Source: Phycisphaerae bacterium (GTDB taxonomy: Bacteria > Planctomycetota > Phycisphaerae > Sedimentisphaerales > Anaerobacaceae). Taken from it: a stretch of 64,000 nt of DNA. The position numbers were made by a program, and so were the translations under genes. The first letter of the stretch is position 1. Every line of letters begins with the position of its first letter. Below the pieces are notes generated by a model, which searched no databases, was not told the origin of the DNA, and saw only the letters and a list, made by a program, of their open reading frames with translations. The stretch lies in the NCBI GenBank assembly GCA_030601845.1, contig JAUWAY010000001.1:62001-126000 (forward strand), written 5' to 3'. Shown here piece by piece: positions 1 to 8,906 of this stretch.

Positions 1-863
1 ACTTCGGCTATCTCCGCAGCCAGTTCAAAACGCTCTATCTGCTTAATCGCAAACTGGCAATAACGTGCAGCTTTGCCCGCCTCTTTGTTGCCGGCAATTT
101 CAAGAAGTGCCTTCCTTATTTTTGTATAATCCTGCCTGGCTATTGGCTTGGCTTGCTGGGCCTGCATTTGCTTTTTCAGGGCGTAATATTCTTTGAGCTT
201 TTCGTCCTCAACAGAGAGCTTTGTGAGAACAACCGCGCCGGTATCAACAGCAGGAGCGGCAGTTAGCGGGACTTCTCCGACCTCGCCCAGGGCCTTTGTA
301 TATTTGGTGCTTACCCAAAGATAGGCACCGGCCGGTGGGACAATCTTATAATAATTGTCTTTCTCTTCACCCAGCAACTTGACTTTGTCACCCCGGTTTA
401 GCTTTACCTGCGGAGTCTCAGAATGTATGGGCTCCCTGTATTCCGAGCCGGCATAGACACGAACAGCGTCGCCGGTAACAGTCCCAATAGCAGGATTGTT
501 CAGGTCAATGCCGACATACTGCATTGAAATCCAGGAAAAACTGCCGGTCGGAGGGATAATGCGAGACCAACTGAATTGACTGCTGACAACCTTTACCCTG
601 TCCGTTTTGTTTAGCTTGCCACAGCGGTAGTAATTCGTACCCGGGCCGGAACGAATATAAACGTCATCGCCGGTTATCTCGGCAACATAAGGAAAAGATG
701 GCATACTCACAGCGTTAACGTCATCGGCCGAAACAGGTTTTTCGGGTAAAGTTGTAGTTTCCTGCCCGGCCTTCGCAGTCGCTTCGGCGGAGTAGGCGGC
801 AAAACCAATGGAGACCAATACTGTCAAAATGATAGCGATAAGGAAATTGATGCGAGATTGCAT
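1..863 (-). CDS. SH3-domain secreted protein, truncated by window start
   Basis: Open frame on - strand from ATG at 863 to the window edge: MQSRINFLIAIILTVLVSIGFAAYSAEA... signal peptide, then two SH3-like stretches (GDDVYIRSGPGTNYYRCGKLNKTDRVKV; GDAVRVYAGSEYREPI). Missing from the ORF track because no stop lies in the window. Confidence 0.8.
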   Translation of the reverse strand, partial: MQSRINFLIAIILTVLVSIGFAAYSAEATAKAGQETTTLPEKPVSADDVNAVSMPSFPYVAEITGDDVYIRSGPGTNYYRCGKLNKTDRVKVVSSQFSWSRIIPPTGSFSWISMQYVGIDLNNPAIGTVTGDAVRVYAGSEYREPIHSETPQVKLNRGDKVKLLGEEKDNYYKIVPPAGAYLWVSTKYTKALGEVGEVPLTAAPAVDTGAVVLTKLSVEDEKLKEYYALKKQMQAQQAKPIARQDYTKIRKALLEIAGNKEAGKAARYCQFAIKQIERFELAAEIAE

Positions 864-1340
864 TTTTTTAGCTCCTAAAAAAGGTTGTTATTGAAAAACA
901 GCTAAAACGCCAAACGATTTTACTTTGTTACCGCCGAGTTCGCAAGCCCCGCCAGGTTTACTTTCTTCGCTTCGGGCTTCGACTGAACTCAGCCGAATGT
1001 CCTCGAGGGCAGGTTTAATTTCTTTCTCTGCGCCCTCTGCGGTTGATTTTTTTGTTTTGGCTTCAAATTAGCACCGGTCTTGGTCGTTGTCAACTTTTTT
1101 ATTCCTGCGATGTCGGGGATTTTGAGGGGAAAGTTCGCATCAAACACGCAAGTTTTCGAACCAAATACGCAAGTTTTTAAATCTGGAATAACAAAGTTTA
1201 GGACTGAAATTATCCAGAATTTGATAAAATTGGCAAAATTTAACCACAGATTTCACAGATTACACTGATTTTTGGGTCAAAAACGGGGGTTAGATAGTTA
1301 GGTTGTAGGGTTTGGGTAAAATAGGCAAGAAAAAAGTGGT

Positions 1341-1450
1341 GAAAAGTAGCGAAAAGTAGAGAAAAAATGAGAAAAGTAGAGAAAAAATGAGAAAAGTAGC
1401 GACAAAATTGCGAAAATTTGCAAAAAATAGAGAAAAATTGTGAAAAATGA
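1341..1450. repeat. A-rich tandem repeat (gaaaagtag / agaaaaaatgagaaaagtag units)
   Basis: agaaaaaatgagaaaagtag is repeated directly, with partial copies around it. Confidence 0.8.
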
Positions 1451-1454
1451 ACAC

Positions 1455-1510
1455 AGACCCAAGACACAAGACTCAAGACTCAAGACTGAAGACAGAGGAC
1501 AGAAGTCAGA
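1455..1510. repeat. Heptad array
   Basis: agaccca agacaca agactca agactca agactga agacaga ggacaga agtcaga: eight units, exact 7-nt period. Confidence 0.9.
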
Positions 1511-1516
1511 TAGAGG

Positions 1517-1645
1517 TAAATTCGAAATTCGAATATCGAAATCCGAAACAAATCCAAATGACCGAAACTCAAAAAATCAAAACCGACCGCGGATTACACG
1601 GAGGAATATAGCCACGAATTGTCACGAATTTTCACTAATTATTTA
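1517..1645. repeat. Composite short repeat region (heptad attcgaa-type, then ~10-nt ccacgaattg-type)
   Basis: aattcgaaattcgaatatcgaaatccgaaacaaatccaaatgac..., then ccacgaattgtcacgaattttcactaattat. Confidence 0.75.
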
Positions 1646-1918
1646 TTAGCCACATCCATGCTTCGCTCCTTAAGAGCTACGCAGGACAAGGAGGGCGGAA
1701 GACGAACGACGGACAGCTGGGTTCCCGCTCCCCGATCGGAGTCGAGGACAAGCTTCGCGGGCACAAGTCCATTCTCCGCAGTAGAATTGCTACGAAGGAT
1801 GAATTTCGCGGATTGCGCGGAGACAACATCATGATAATTTCAGTTGAATTAACACAGGCGATTGTTAAAATGGTGCGGTGATGGTGTGTGGAGAAAAACT
1901 TAATAAGAGTTAACCTAT

Positions 1919-2893
1919 ATGTATGACAGAGTCATTGACAAGGTAATAATTAAGTGTCCAGAGTGTAAACAAAAACTCAGGTTCCCTTTGTTCCAGAGCA
2001 AAATATTGACAGTAAAGTGCTCGAATTGTAACACCGAATTCGATTTTGATTGTAAAAGATACCGGGTAAAAAGAGCACTGGTGAAGACGTGTTATGGTCT
2101 AATAATTACAGTCTTTGTCGTTGTTGATATTTTCGTCCTATTTTCTTTCATACCTAAATCACGTGCTGCAGTAGCTGAAGTTAGGACTAAGGCTCAGCAA
2201 AGTTACAAAAAGAAAATAAAAGAAATAGAAAACGATTTTTCACAGGAGATAATTACTCTTAAAAACACTTATGCCAAAGAGATAGCAAAAGTTAACAAGT
2301 ATAGATTAAGAGAAAGCGCAATAACGCATTATACCAAGATTTGGCAAGAAAGAAAAAACTACAATTCTCGATATGCCATAACACCTCGTGAGAAGGCTCA
2401 ATTAGAAATGCTTGCATTGGCTAAAGAAAAAACTGAGCCTATAGAAAAGATAATCAGAAACATTACGAGGAAAGCCGCTCCAAAGAATTCAGAGATAAGC
2501 ACATATACAACATCGGCAGGGATAAGATTAGATATAAATTTTGATATGTCAGAACTAACAAGCGGAGAGAGAGGTGTAAGAACAAAGCATTCAACTATAA
2601 ATTCGTTAAAGAAAGAAACTATAAGGTTGATTTCCAAAGTTACAAATGACGTTTACGAGTTTTGCCGAGATTTAGATTTGGAAACTATTGCAATTGGTTG
2701 TAAACATTTTGTTAATATTGAATATGAAGACGGTTCTTCTATGAAGGAGAACATTATTATTTATAAGGTCAGATTAGATAGGAAAAGCATTAAGAAGCTG
2801 GAACACAATCCATTTCTTGATATTTATTCAACAACAAAATATTTTCAAATTGAAAAAGATGATTTTCCTAACTTGAGCATTGAATTTTTTTAA
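1919..2893 (+). CDS. Membrane protein with N-terminal zinc-ribbon-like CxxC motifs and coiled coil
   Basis: 324-aa ORF: CPECKQKLRFP...VKCSNCNTEF, TM segment TCYGLIITVFVVVDIFVLFSFI, Lys/Glu-rich coiled coil. Confidence 0.7.
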   Translation: MYDRVIDKVIIKCPECKQKLRFPLFQSKILTVKCSNCNTEFDFDCKRYRVKRALVKTCYGLIITVFVVVDIFVLFSFIPKSRAAVAEVRTKAQQSYKKKIKEIENDFSQEIITLKNTYAKEIAKVNKYRLRESAITHYTKIWQERKNYNSRYAITPREKAQLEMLALAKEKTEPIEKIIRNITRKAAPKNSEISTYTTSAGIRLDINFDMSELTSGERGVRTKHSTINSLKKETIRLISKVTNDVYEFCRDLDLETIAIGCKHFVNIEYEDGSSMKENIIIYKVRLDRKSIKKLEHNPFLDIYSTTKYFQIEKDDFPNLSIEFF

Positions 2894-3878
2894 TTTAAGT
2901 GCTGAGAGCATGAGAAACAAACCTTATGTAATTCTAATTGTGTTGCTTGCCATGTGTCCTTTAGAGATTGCCGTTATCAATCTTTGGGCTATTTGCAAAA
3001 AACGTGCACTAATAAATGACTCCGAAGCAAAACTATCAGCTTGGCAATTAAACAAGCGGCTAAAACATGAAAAAGAAAAAAAAGCTTTGAATGATGAATT
3101 TGAAAAAAATAGATACTTGGCGACTGGTGATAATGTTTATGAAAGAATTTACAACAAACAAGGGCAGAGCATTATTAATTTGATTGAAGGATTATCAAAG
3201 GAAGCATTTCCGGATAATTGGCAATGCGAAGCAAAAGTAGAAGAATTCACCAATTTTATATTACTAGTTCATGCTCCAGTTAAAAACAGCGAGTTCCAAA
3301 TTTCAGAAATTATGAAATACACTATCCCCATTATTACTTATACAAAACCTTATTTGAAGAATGTATGCTTGTTTGATAAAAACCATAAATGTATCCTGTT
3401 TTTTGACGGGATTGCGCTAGCGGAATTAGATGCAAAAAGGAAGCTGGATTCCAAGACTATTTTAGACGTAAAACACAAGGGGGAAATGTTTACTCGATAT
3501 AATTCTGTAAGAATAGACTGCAAGAAATTGCGTGGACATATTTTTATTCCTGTAACAGTCTCAGGAGAATACGGAATTCATGACTGCTTCATGATGTTAG
3601 ATACAGGGGCTTCTATGACGGTAATATCTTTAGAGTTAGCAGGGAAAACTGGCGGGGAAGATTTAAACTTGGTTAGAAGAGAATATTTCCACACGGTAAA
3701 AGGACCAATGAGCTGCCCTATCGTAGAAAGGAGCATTTTAGTGGGCGGTATTGGGCAAAGACAGACTGTTGCAGTTAATTTGCAAGATACGACCAACTTA
3801 CTTGGTGTGGATTTCTTTCAGGATAAAAATTACACTATAGATTCATCCTCTAATTGCATATATATTTGGGCTAAATGA
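2880..3878 (+). CDS. Membrane-anchored retropepsin-like (clan AA) aspartic protease
   Basis: 332-aa ORF overlapping the previous gene by 14 nt; N-terminal TM; MMLDTGASMTVIS motif and C-terminal LLGVDFF. Confidence 0.7.
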   Translation: MNFFNLSAESMRNKPYVILIVLLAMCPLEIAVINLWAICKKRALINDSEAKLSAWQLNKRLKHEKEKKALNDEFEKNRYLATGDNVYERIYNKQGQSIINLIEGLSKEAFPDNWQCEAKVEEFTNFILLVHAPVKNSEFQISEIMKYTIPIITYTKPYLKNVCLFDKNHKCILFFDGIALAELDAKRKLDSKTILDVKHKGEMFTRYNSVRIDCKKLRGHIFIPVTVSGEYGIHDCFMMLDTGASMTVISLELAGKTGGEDLNLVRREYFHTVKGPMSCPIVERSILVGGIGQRQTVAVNLQDTTNLLGVDFFQDKNYTIDSSSNCIYIWAK

Positions 3879-4027
3879 ACAGGCTCTGGTGCAATATAAT
3901 AGCTCTTATGAGTGAACTATCGAAGTCCTTTTTCTCAACTCCCGGCCGGTTCGATCCACCTTTTTAATTGATTATCGATTAATGATTATTGATTATTTAC
4001 TATTTAGCCGATAGTATTTGGCCGTTG

Positions 4028-4065
4028 GTAGTTCGTAGTTCAGAGGTCAGAAATCGAGAATCGGG
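4028..4065. repeat. Heptad array upstream of yebC
   Basis: gtagttc gtagttc agaggtc agaaatc gagaatc. Confidence 0.75.
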
Positions 4066-4072
4066 AGCGTGT

Positions 4073-4822
4073 ATGTCAGGTCATTCACACTGGGCGGGCA
4101 TAAGATATAAAAAGGCGGTTACCGACGCCAAGCGGGGCAAGATGTGGAGCAAATTGGCCCGAATGATAATAGTTGCGGCCAAGAGCGGTGGTGGTGACCC
4201 TGCTGCGAATATTTCCCTGCGATATGCGATAGACAAGGCCAAGGCGGCCAATATGCCGAAAGATACGATAGAGAAGGCAATCAAGAAAGGCACCGGCGAG
4301 GTGAAAGGAGTCAATTTCGAGGAGGTGCTGTACGAGGGCTACGCACCTGGCGGAGTGGCCATAATGGTTGATGCCCTGACGGACAACCGCAACCGGACCA
4401 CGCCGGAAATCAAAAGGCTGTTCGAGAAGTTAGGGGGCTCGTTGGGGACAAGCGGGTGCGTGAACTGGATGTTCGCCAAGTTGGGTCTTATCACGGTCAG
4501 CACCGCTGAAGCCGACGAAGATGAGCTTCTGGAGATTGCCCTGGCAGCAGGGGCAGACGATATGCAAACTGTTGGGGGTATTTTTGAGATAACCTGTGCG
4601 CCAGCTGCTTACGAGAAGCTAAAAGAGCGACTGCAAGAAAAGGAGATAGCCACCGAGGTAGCCGAGATTTCGATGGTTCCGCAGAATACTGTGCCGGTCA
4701 ACGATGCGTCAACTGCGAAGAAGATAATTTCGATGATGGAGGCGTTTGAAGACCACGACGATGTTCAAAACGTATATGCAAACTTTGACATACCCGATGA
4801 AATCGTATCTCGTATATCGTGA
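4073..4822 (+). CDS. yebC: YebC/PmpR family DNA-binding regulator
   Basis: MSGHSHWAGIRYKKAVTDAKRGKMWSKLARMIIVAAKSGGGDPAAN; start revised from 3989 to ATG 4073. Confidence 0.95.
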   Translation: MSGHSHWAGIRYKKAVTDAKRGKMWSKLARMIIVAAKSGGGDPAANISLRYAIDKAKAANMPKDTIEKAIKKGTGEVKGVNFEEVLYEGYAPGGVAIMVDALTDNRNRTTPEIKRLFEKLGGSLGTSGCVNWMFAKLGLITVSTAEADEDELLEIALAAGADDMQTVGGIFEITCAPAAYEKLKERLQEKEIATEVAEISMVPQNTVPVNDASTAKKIISMMEAFEDHDDVQNVYANFDIPDEIVSRIS

Positions 4823-4872
4823 TTCGTATATCGTATATCGTATATCGTATATCGTATATCGTATATCGTTTT
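4803..4872. repeat. Heptad array (tcgtata)n overlapping the yebC stop codon
   Basis: Ten units of tcgtata or variants; the yebC TGA (4820-4822) is inside the array, which ends 4 nt before the stop of the convergent gene. Confidence 0.95.
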
Positions 4873-4875
4873 GCG

Positions 4876-7203
4876 TTATGGGGTTGTTTGCCGGGAGAGG
4901 GATTTTAGTCGGTCTTTTGCAAGAAGGTATTTATCCTGGCCGAGTCGGCTAACTATTTTTTTCCATTCGGGATACATTATCTGAAACTGCCGGCGGAAGG
5001 CCTCTTCGATGTCGATTGCTTTTTTGTAGTGCTCGATGGCAATATCGGTTTTGCCAAGCTGCTCTGCGATGTTAGCCAGTTTGAAGTGCAGCCGGGCTGA
5101 GCCGGGATAACATTCGACGGCAAGTATGGCACTATCAAAGCCCTTATTTAGATAATCGCGGCTTTGCTGCTGAGGCGAGGCCTCTGCCAGCAGATTATAG
5201 ACGGTGCTTAGTTTCTCATAGTTTTTGAAATCGGCCTTGTTGCGAGCAATTGCGGCGAGAAAAGACTCTTCGGCCTTTTCAAGCAGAGCGGATTGAGTTT
5301 GGCCTGTCTGGTAGTAATGCTGCAGATAGAGCTTGCCGTTCAGATTCGGCGCAGTTGGGTCGAGCGAATCAAGCTCTGCAGCGTGAGCCAAAAGCTCGTG
5401 TGGGTATTGATTCCGGCTCATTGCCGTCTGAATGGTTTTGGTGACTGCGGCCACCGGCCACCACACAAAACTAAAATAGCTTCCAATTATTACCAGGGCG
5501 GCTGCGAGTACTATCGCTTTTACAAAAGGAGCAGGTTTTGAAACGAATTGCGGTCGTTGTTTTTGGTGGAAATCTATCGCAATCAGACAGGCGATTATCA
5601 CCCAAAGAGTGGTAAGAACGCCCGGTTCAAAAATGGCAAAGTCTATTAGATTGTGCAGAAGGACGCCTAAGACGGCGGCGAAAAGAGCGGCGGCAAAATA
5701 CGTGACTCGTGGCTCGTGACTCGTGACTCGTGTTGTGTTCAACGGGGCTGTTAGAAGCCAAAAGCCGATGACAAAAAGAGCTACGGGCGGAATATAATAT
5801 CTGCTTATCACGTAAATCATTACGGCAAGGTCATCGGTTGTGACGGGCATAAAGATTAGTCGAGTGAACAGTAAAAGAACCGATATGATAATTAAGAAAA
5901 TTGTAACGAGTGTAGCAAAAGCCGGGTCCGGCTGGTGAGCTTTCGGCGGGTGTAGCCCGGTTCTGGTAGAAGCTGCCCGCCATAACGGCAGAAAGACAAG
6001 AGCCAGGAAACCGACAAGGCCGAGCGGGCCATATTGAGTCAGGATGCTGAGCGGGAAATTGTGTGGGTCCGCAACGGTTTCCAGGGCCTCTGCGGGTTTG
6101 TAACGGGGATAAAAATGTGGGAAGTTTCCTGGCCCGACGCCTGTAAGGTAATGGTCGGCATACATTTTCGCTGATGCGTGCCAGTACTGCCATCTAACGA
6201 GCATTGAATTGCCACCCGGCAGTCGGCCGTGAGCCAGTCCGTACGACACGACGGCCCAGGCGCCCGTGATGGCCAATAGTAAGCAAGCAAGGAATATGGC
6301 CTTTCTGTGGGTCTTTAGCCAGTTGCCAAAGCGAAGCAGCGCGACATATATTGCGACGGCAAATAGCAATCCAATAATTGCACCTTTGCTGCGTGTAATG
6401 ACAAGGCCCGACAAAACGACTACGACTGCGATGCCGGAGGTAACAAGCCAAAGAGGCCGAAACGCATGATACTTGCGATATTTGAATTTTTCGATAAACA
6501 AAGCAACGGCTGCAAAAGACGCCATTAATGCGAATGAGCCGGCGGAATTCCGTGTTGTGAAAAATCCGCTAACGCCTTTTGAGTAGAGCCGGTGTTCAAA
6601 AAGAAATTGTTGGAAGGTGTCCGGCTCTATTCCGAGCGGTTCGAGCATGGTTTCCGGAGCCTGTTCGTATTGCTCAATCGTCATCTGGTTGCTGAAGAGA
6701 AATTGCTCGGTACATTGATAGGCCGAGACCACGCCCAAAGCAGCAATTACAGCCAGGACCAGCTTTATTTTTGCTTGCGAATCCAATATTTGTACGAGCA
6801 GGACGGCCATAAGCGGTGGTGCAAGAACGACAGCGAAATGGGTGATTGCCAATCGTTTATTTGCGGCTGCAAAGCCGGCGACAATAGCAGCTACGCAGAA
6901 GATGCACAGACCAATTTCTATGCCGGTGAAGCGGTACAAAAATCTTTTACTACAAGAACTCCATATAAACCAAAAAACGAAAGAGAGGAACAAAACAGCC
7001 GACACGGATAAGCTGTAGACATCGTTACCGAGGTTAGCCGACAGAGTGGATGACTGCATAATCGGGCCTTCGGTAAGCGTGGTGCGAAGTGCAATCACGC
7101 AAAGGCAGAGGGCCAGCAGGACGTATTCCAGAAATAGCCGGGCTCTGCTTTTGGAAAAATCCGGATTAGTCGGTGATTTTGTCATTTTTGGCGGTGGTTT
7201 CAA
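4876..7203 (-). CDS. O-antigen ligase family membrane protein with C-terminal TPR
   Basis: 775 aa, many TM segments, periplasmic loop RWQYWHASAKMYADHYLTGVGPGNFPHFYPRYKP (Wzy/WaaL type), TPR-like C-terminus. Confidence 0.85.
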   Translation of the reverse strand: MKPPPKMTKSPTNPDFSKSRARLFLEYVLLALCLCVIALRTTLTEGPIMQSSTLSANLGNDVYSLSVSAVLFLSFVFWFIWSSCSKRFLYRFTGIEIGLCIFCVAAIVAGFAAANKRLAITHFAVVLAPPLMAVLLVQILDSQAKIKLVLAVIAALGVVSAYQCTEQFLFSNQMTIEQYEQAPETMLEPLGIEPDTFQQFLFEHRLYSKGVSGFFTTRNSAGSFALMASFAAVALFIEKFKYRKYHAFRPLWLVTSGIAVVVVLSGLVITRSKGAIIGLLFAVAIYVALLRFGNWLKTHRKAIFLACLLLAITGAWAVVSYGLAHGRLPGGNSMLVRWQYWHASAKMYADHYLTGVGPGNFPHFYPRYKPAEALETVADPHNFPLSILTQYGPLGLVGFLALVFLPLWRAASTRTGLHPPKAHQPDPAFATLVTIFLIIISVLLLFTRLIFMPVTTDDLAVMIYVISRYYIPPVALFVIGFWLLTAPLNTTRVTSHEPRVTYFAAALFAAVLGVLLHNLIDFAIFEPGVLTTLWVIIACLIAIDFHQKQRPQFVSKPAPFVKAIVLAAALVIIGSYFSFVWWPVAAVTKTIQTAMSRNQYPHELLAHAAELDSLDPTAPNLNGKLYLQHYYQTGQTQSALLEKAEESFLAAIARNKADFKNYEKLSTVYNLLAEASPQQQSRDYLNKGFDSAILAVECYPGSARLHFKLANIAEQLGKTDIAIEHYKKAIDIEEAFRRQFQIMYPEWKKIVSRLGQDKYLLAKDRLKSLSRQTTP
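5701..5732. repeat. Heptad array inside the O-antigen ligase coding sequence
   Basis: cgtgact cgtggct cgtgact cgtgact cgtg; encodes in-frame TRVTSHEPRVT. Confidence 0.9.
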
Positions 7204-8323
7204 AAACAGCGATAATTGCTAATACCATAATTGTTTGAAAGAAGATAAGGACGGCGCCGGCCAGATTGACCTGATAGAGGAATGTTGCGCCAAGGCCGGT
7301 GCAGAGCGTAGCCAAATATAATGTCAGTACCGTTTGGGTATCGGTCAATCCGTGTTTTTTGAGGCGGTGCGAGAAGTGCTGGGTGTCACCGATGAAAGGG
7401 CTTTTGCCCTGTTTTATCCGCAGCAAAGTTACGCTGATAAAGTCATAGAGGGGGACGGCCATAACAAGCAGCGGCAGAAAGACCGGATACCATTGGCCGG
7501 GTTGTGCCTGGTGATAGTACGTAGTGCGGAGGGTCAAAAGCGCGACGAAGAAGCCCACGATTAGCGAGCCGGCGTCGCCGGCGAAGATTTTCGCGGGCGG
7601 GAAATTGAATACCAGAAAGCCCAACAATGTCCCTATGAAAACAAGCGCCAGGCCGCCGACAAAGACCTGGCCGCTTATGGCGGCTGCGGTGAATAGAATT
7701 GCAGTGGCTATGACGGCGATACCGGCGGCGGCGCCGTCCATATTGTCGAGGAAGTTAAAGGCATTGATAATCAGGACTATCCAGACGGCAGAGAAGGTAG
7801 TGGTGATTATTTTGTTTTCAATAAAAAACTCAACGCGGACATCTGCGAAGGTGGCGGCAATTATTGCAACAGCAAACTGGACGATGAGTTTGAAGAACGG
7901 GCTGAGATGTTTTTTGTCATCCCATAGGCCGAGCACAAACAGGATAAATACGCAGAGCAATATAATTAAAAGCTGGTTGATTTTACCTGAGAAATCAGCC
8001 GGGTCGATATTGGCGGTTCGGGCAAGCGAGTCAAGACGGCTGGGCAGGACTTTTATTGCAGTGGTAGCGGCGAGAATGAAAACCATTAGTGTGATAAAGA
8101 TTGCGATGCCGCCGCCGAGAGGGACGGCGGTTTGGTGGTATCTATCCTGGGCTGGATGTGCAACGAATCCGGCGCGAGTAGCCAGCTTTCTTACAACGGC
8201 CGTTAAGATGACCGACAGGGCAAATGAGCCGAGAAGTAAGATTATTGCCAATATGGTCAACGTTTCGATTTTAGCTGCTCCAGTAATCGGGTTCTGACTT
8301 TGGTGAAAAAATCTAAATAGCAC
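7166..8323 (-). CDS. Glycosyltransferase family 4 (WecA/MraY-like) undecaprenyl-phosphate sugar-phosphate transferase
   Basis: 385 aa; NAFNFLDNMDGAAAGIAVIA, FNFPPAKIFAGDAGSLIVGFFVALL, HFSHRLKKHGLT. Start codon uncertain. Confidence 0.9.
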   Translation of the reverse strand: MLFRFFHQSQNPITGAAKIETLTILAIILLLGSFALSVILTAVVRKLATRAGFVAHPAQDRYHQTAVPLGGGIAIFITLMVFILAATTAIKVLPSRLDSLARTANIDPADFSGKINQLLIILLCVFILFVLGLWDDKKHLSPFFKLIVQFAVAIIAATFADVRVEFFIENKIITTTFSAVWIVLIINAFNFLDNMDGAAAGIAVIATAILFTAAAISGQVFVGGLALVFIGTLLGFLVFNFPPAKIFAGDAGSLIVGFFVALLTLRTTYYHQAQPGQWYPVFLPLLVMAVPLYDFISVTLLRIKQGKSPFIGDTQHFSHRLKKHGLTDTQTVLTLYLATLCTGLGATFLYQVNLAGAVLIFFQTIMVLAIIAVFETTAKNDKITD

Positions 8324-8799
8324 TGCTGTTTGTAATCAGGGTAGGTATATCGTAAAGGGTGCCAGTGGCCTTTATCAAAAATCAGTGTTACTTCGGCGAA
8401 CATTTTTTTGCCGATATATATACGATGCGAGTAGTTTTTTGTTGTGGCTAAAATCAGCTTGGATGGTTCAATTAAGCCTGGGTCCAGATTTACCGGCCTG
8501 GGCAGTGGCAGGGCTAACTTTGCTGCTAACTTTTGTTCAAGTTTGTTTGTTAGGTGTTTGATTTTAGCTAATTTGCCGGGGTCAATCAGCTTTTCGACGC
8601 TGACAAACTGCCTTAAGATATGGTCACCGGTTTCGTCTTTATAATAATCTGTCTGTGTGAACGGCCAGACATCGCTTACAAAATCGAGCGTGCCAAACCT
8701 GCCCATTAGCGCCTCGATTGCGGCGTGCAGACACTGCTGGTCGGCTGCCAGAATCCCGATTATCAATTTAACCGGCTTTGGTTTATTTAATTCCCACAT
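8257..8799 (-). CDS. DUF4416 family protein
   Basis: 180 aa, MWELNKPKPVKLIIGILAADQQCL...SVEKLIDPGKLAKIKHLTNKLEQKLA...RPVNLDPGLIEPSKLILATTKNYSHRIYIGKKMFAEVTLIF. Confidence 0.8.
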   Translation of the reverse strand: MWELNKPKPVKLIIGILAADQQCLHAAIEALMGRFGTLDFVSDVWPFTQTDYYKDETGDHILRQFVSVEKLIDPGKLAKIKHLTNKLEQKLAAKLALPLPRPVNLDPGLIEPSKLILATTKNYSHRIYIGKKMFAEVTLIFDKGHWHPLRYTYPDYKQQCYLDFFTKVRTRLLEQLKSKR

Positions 8800-8906
8800 A
8801 AATAGTTTTGAGTTTTTAGTTAAAACCTGCGATAAACCGCAGCGTAAATACTATTTACTTTTCAAGCTCCTCAAATCCCTTTTTCTGGTTTTTTCTTACC
8901 TCTTTT

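Noticed and set aside
1080-1834. Several 61-78-aa ORFs on both strands
   Set aside because: Formed by short-period repeat DNA; no RBS or recognisable protein.
3965-4010. gattattgatta-type repeat (also near 16200 and 62580)
   Set aside because: Very AT-rich and short; similarity between sites could be compositional, so not called as a feature.
7524-8297. 257-aa plus-strand ORF
   Set aside because: Antisense to the WecA/MraY-like gene, no family features.
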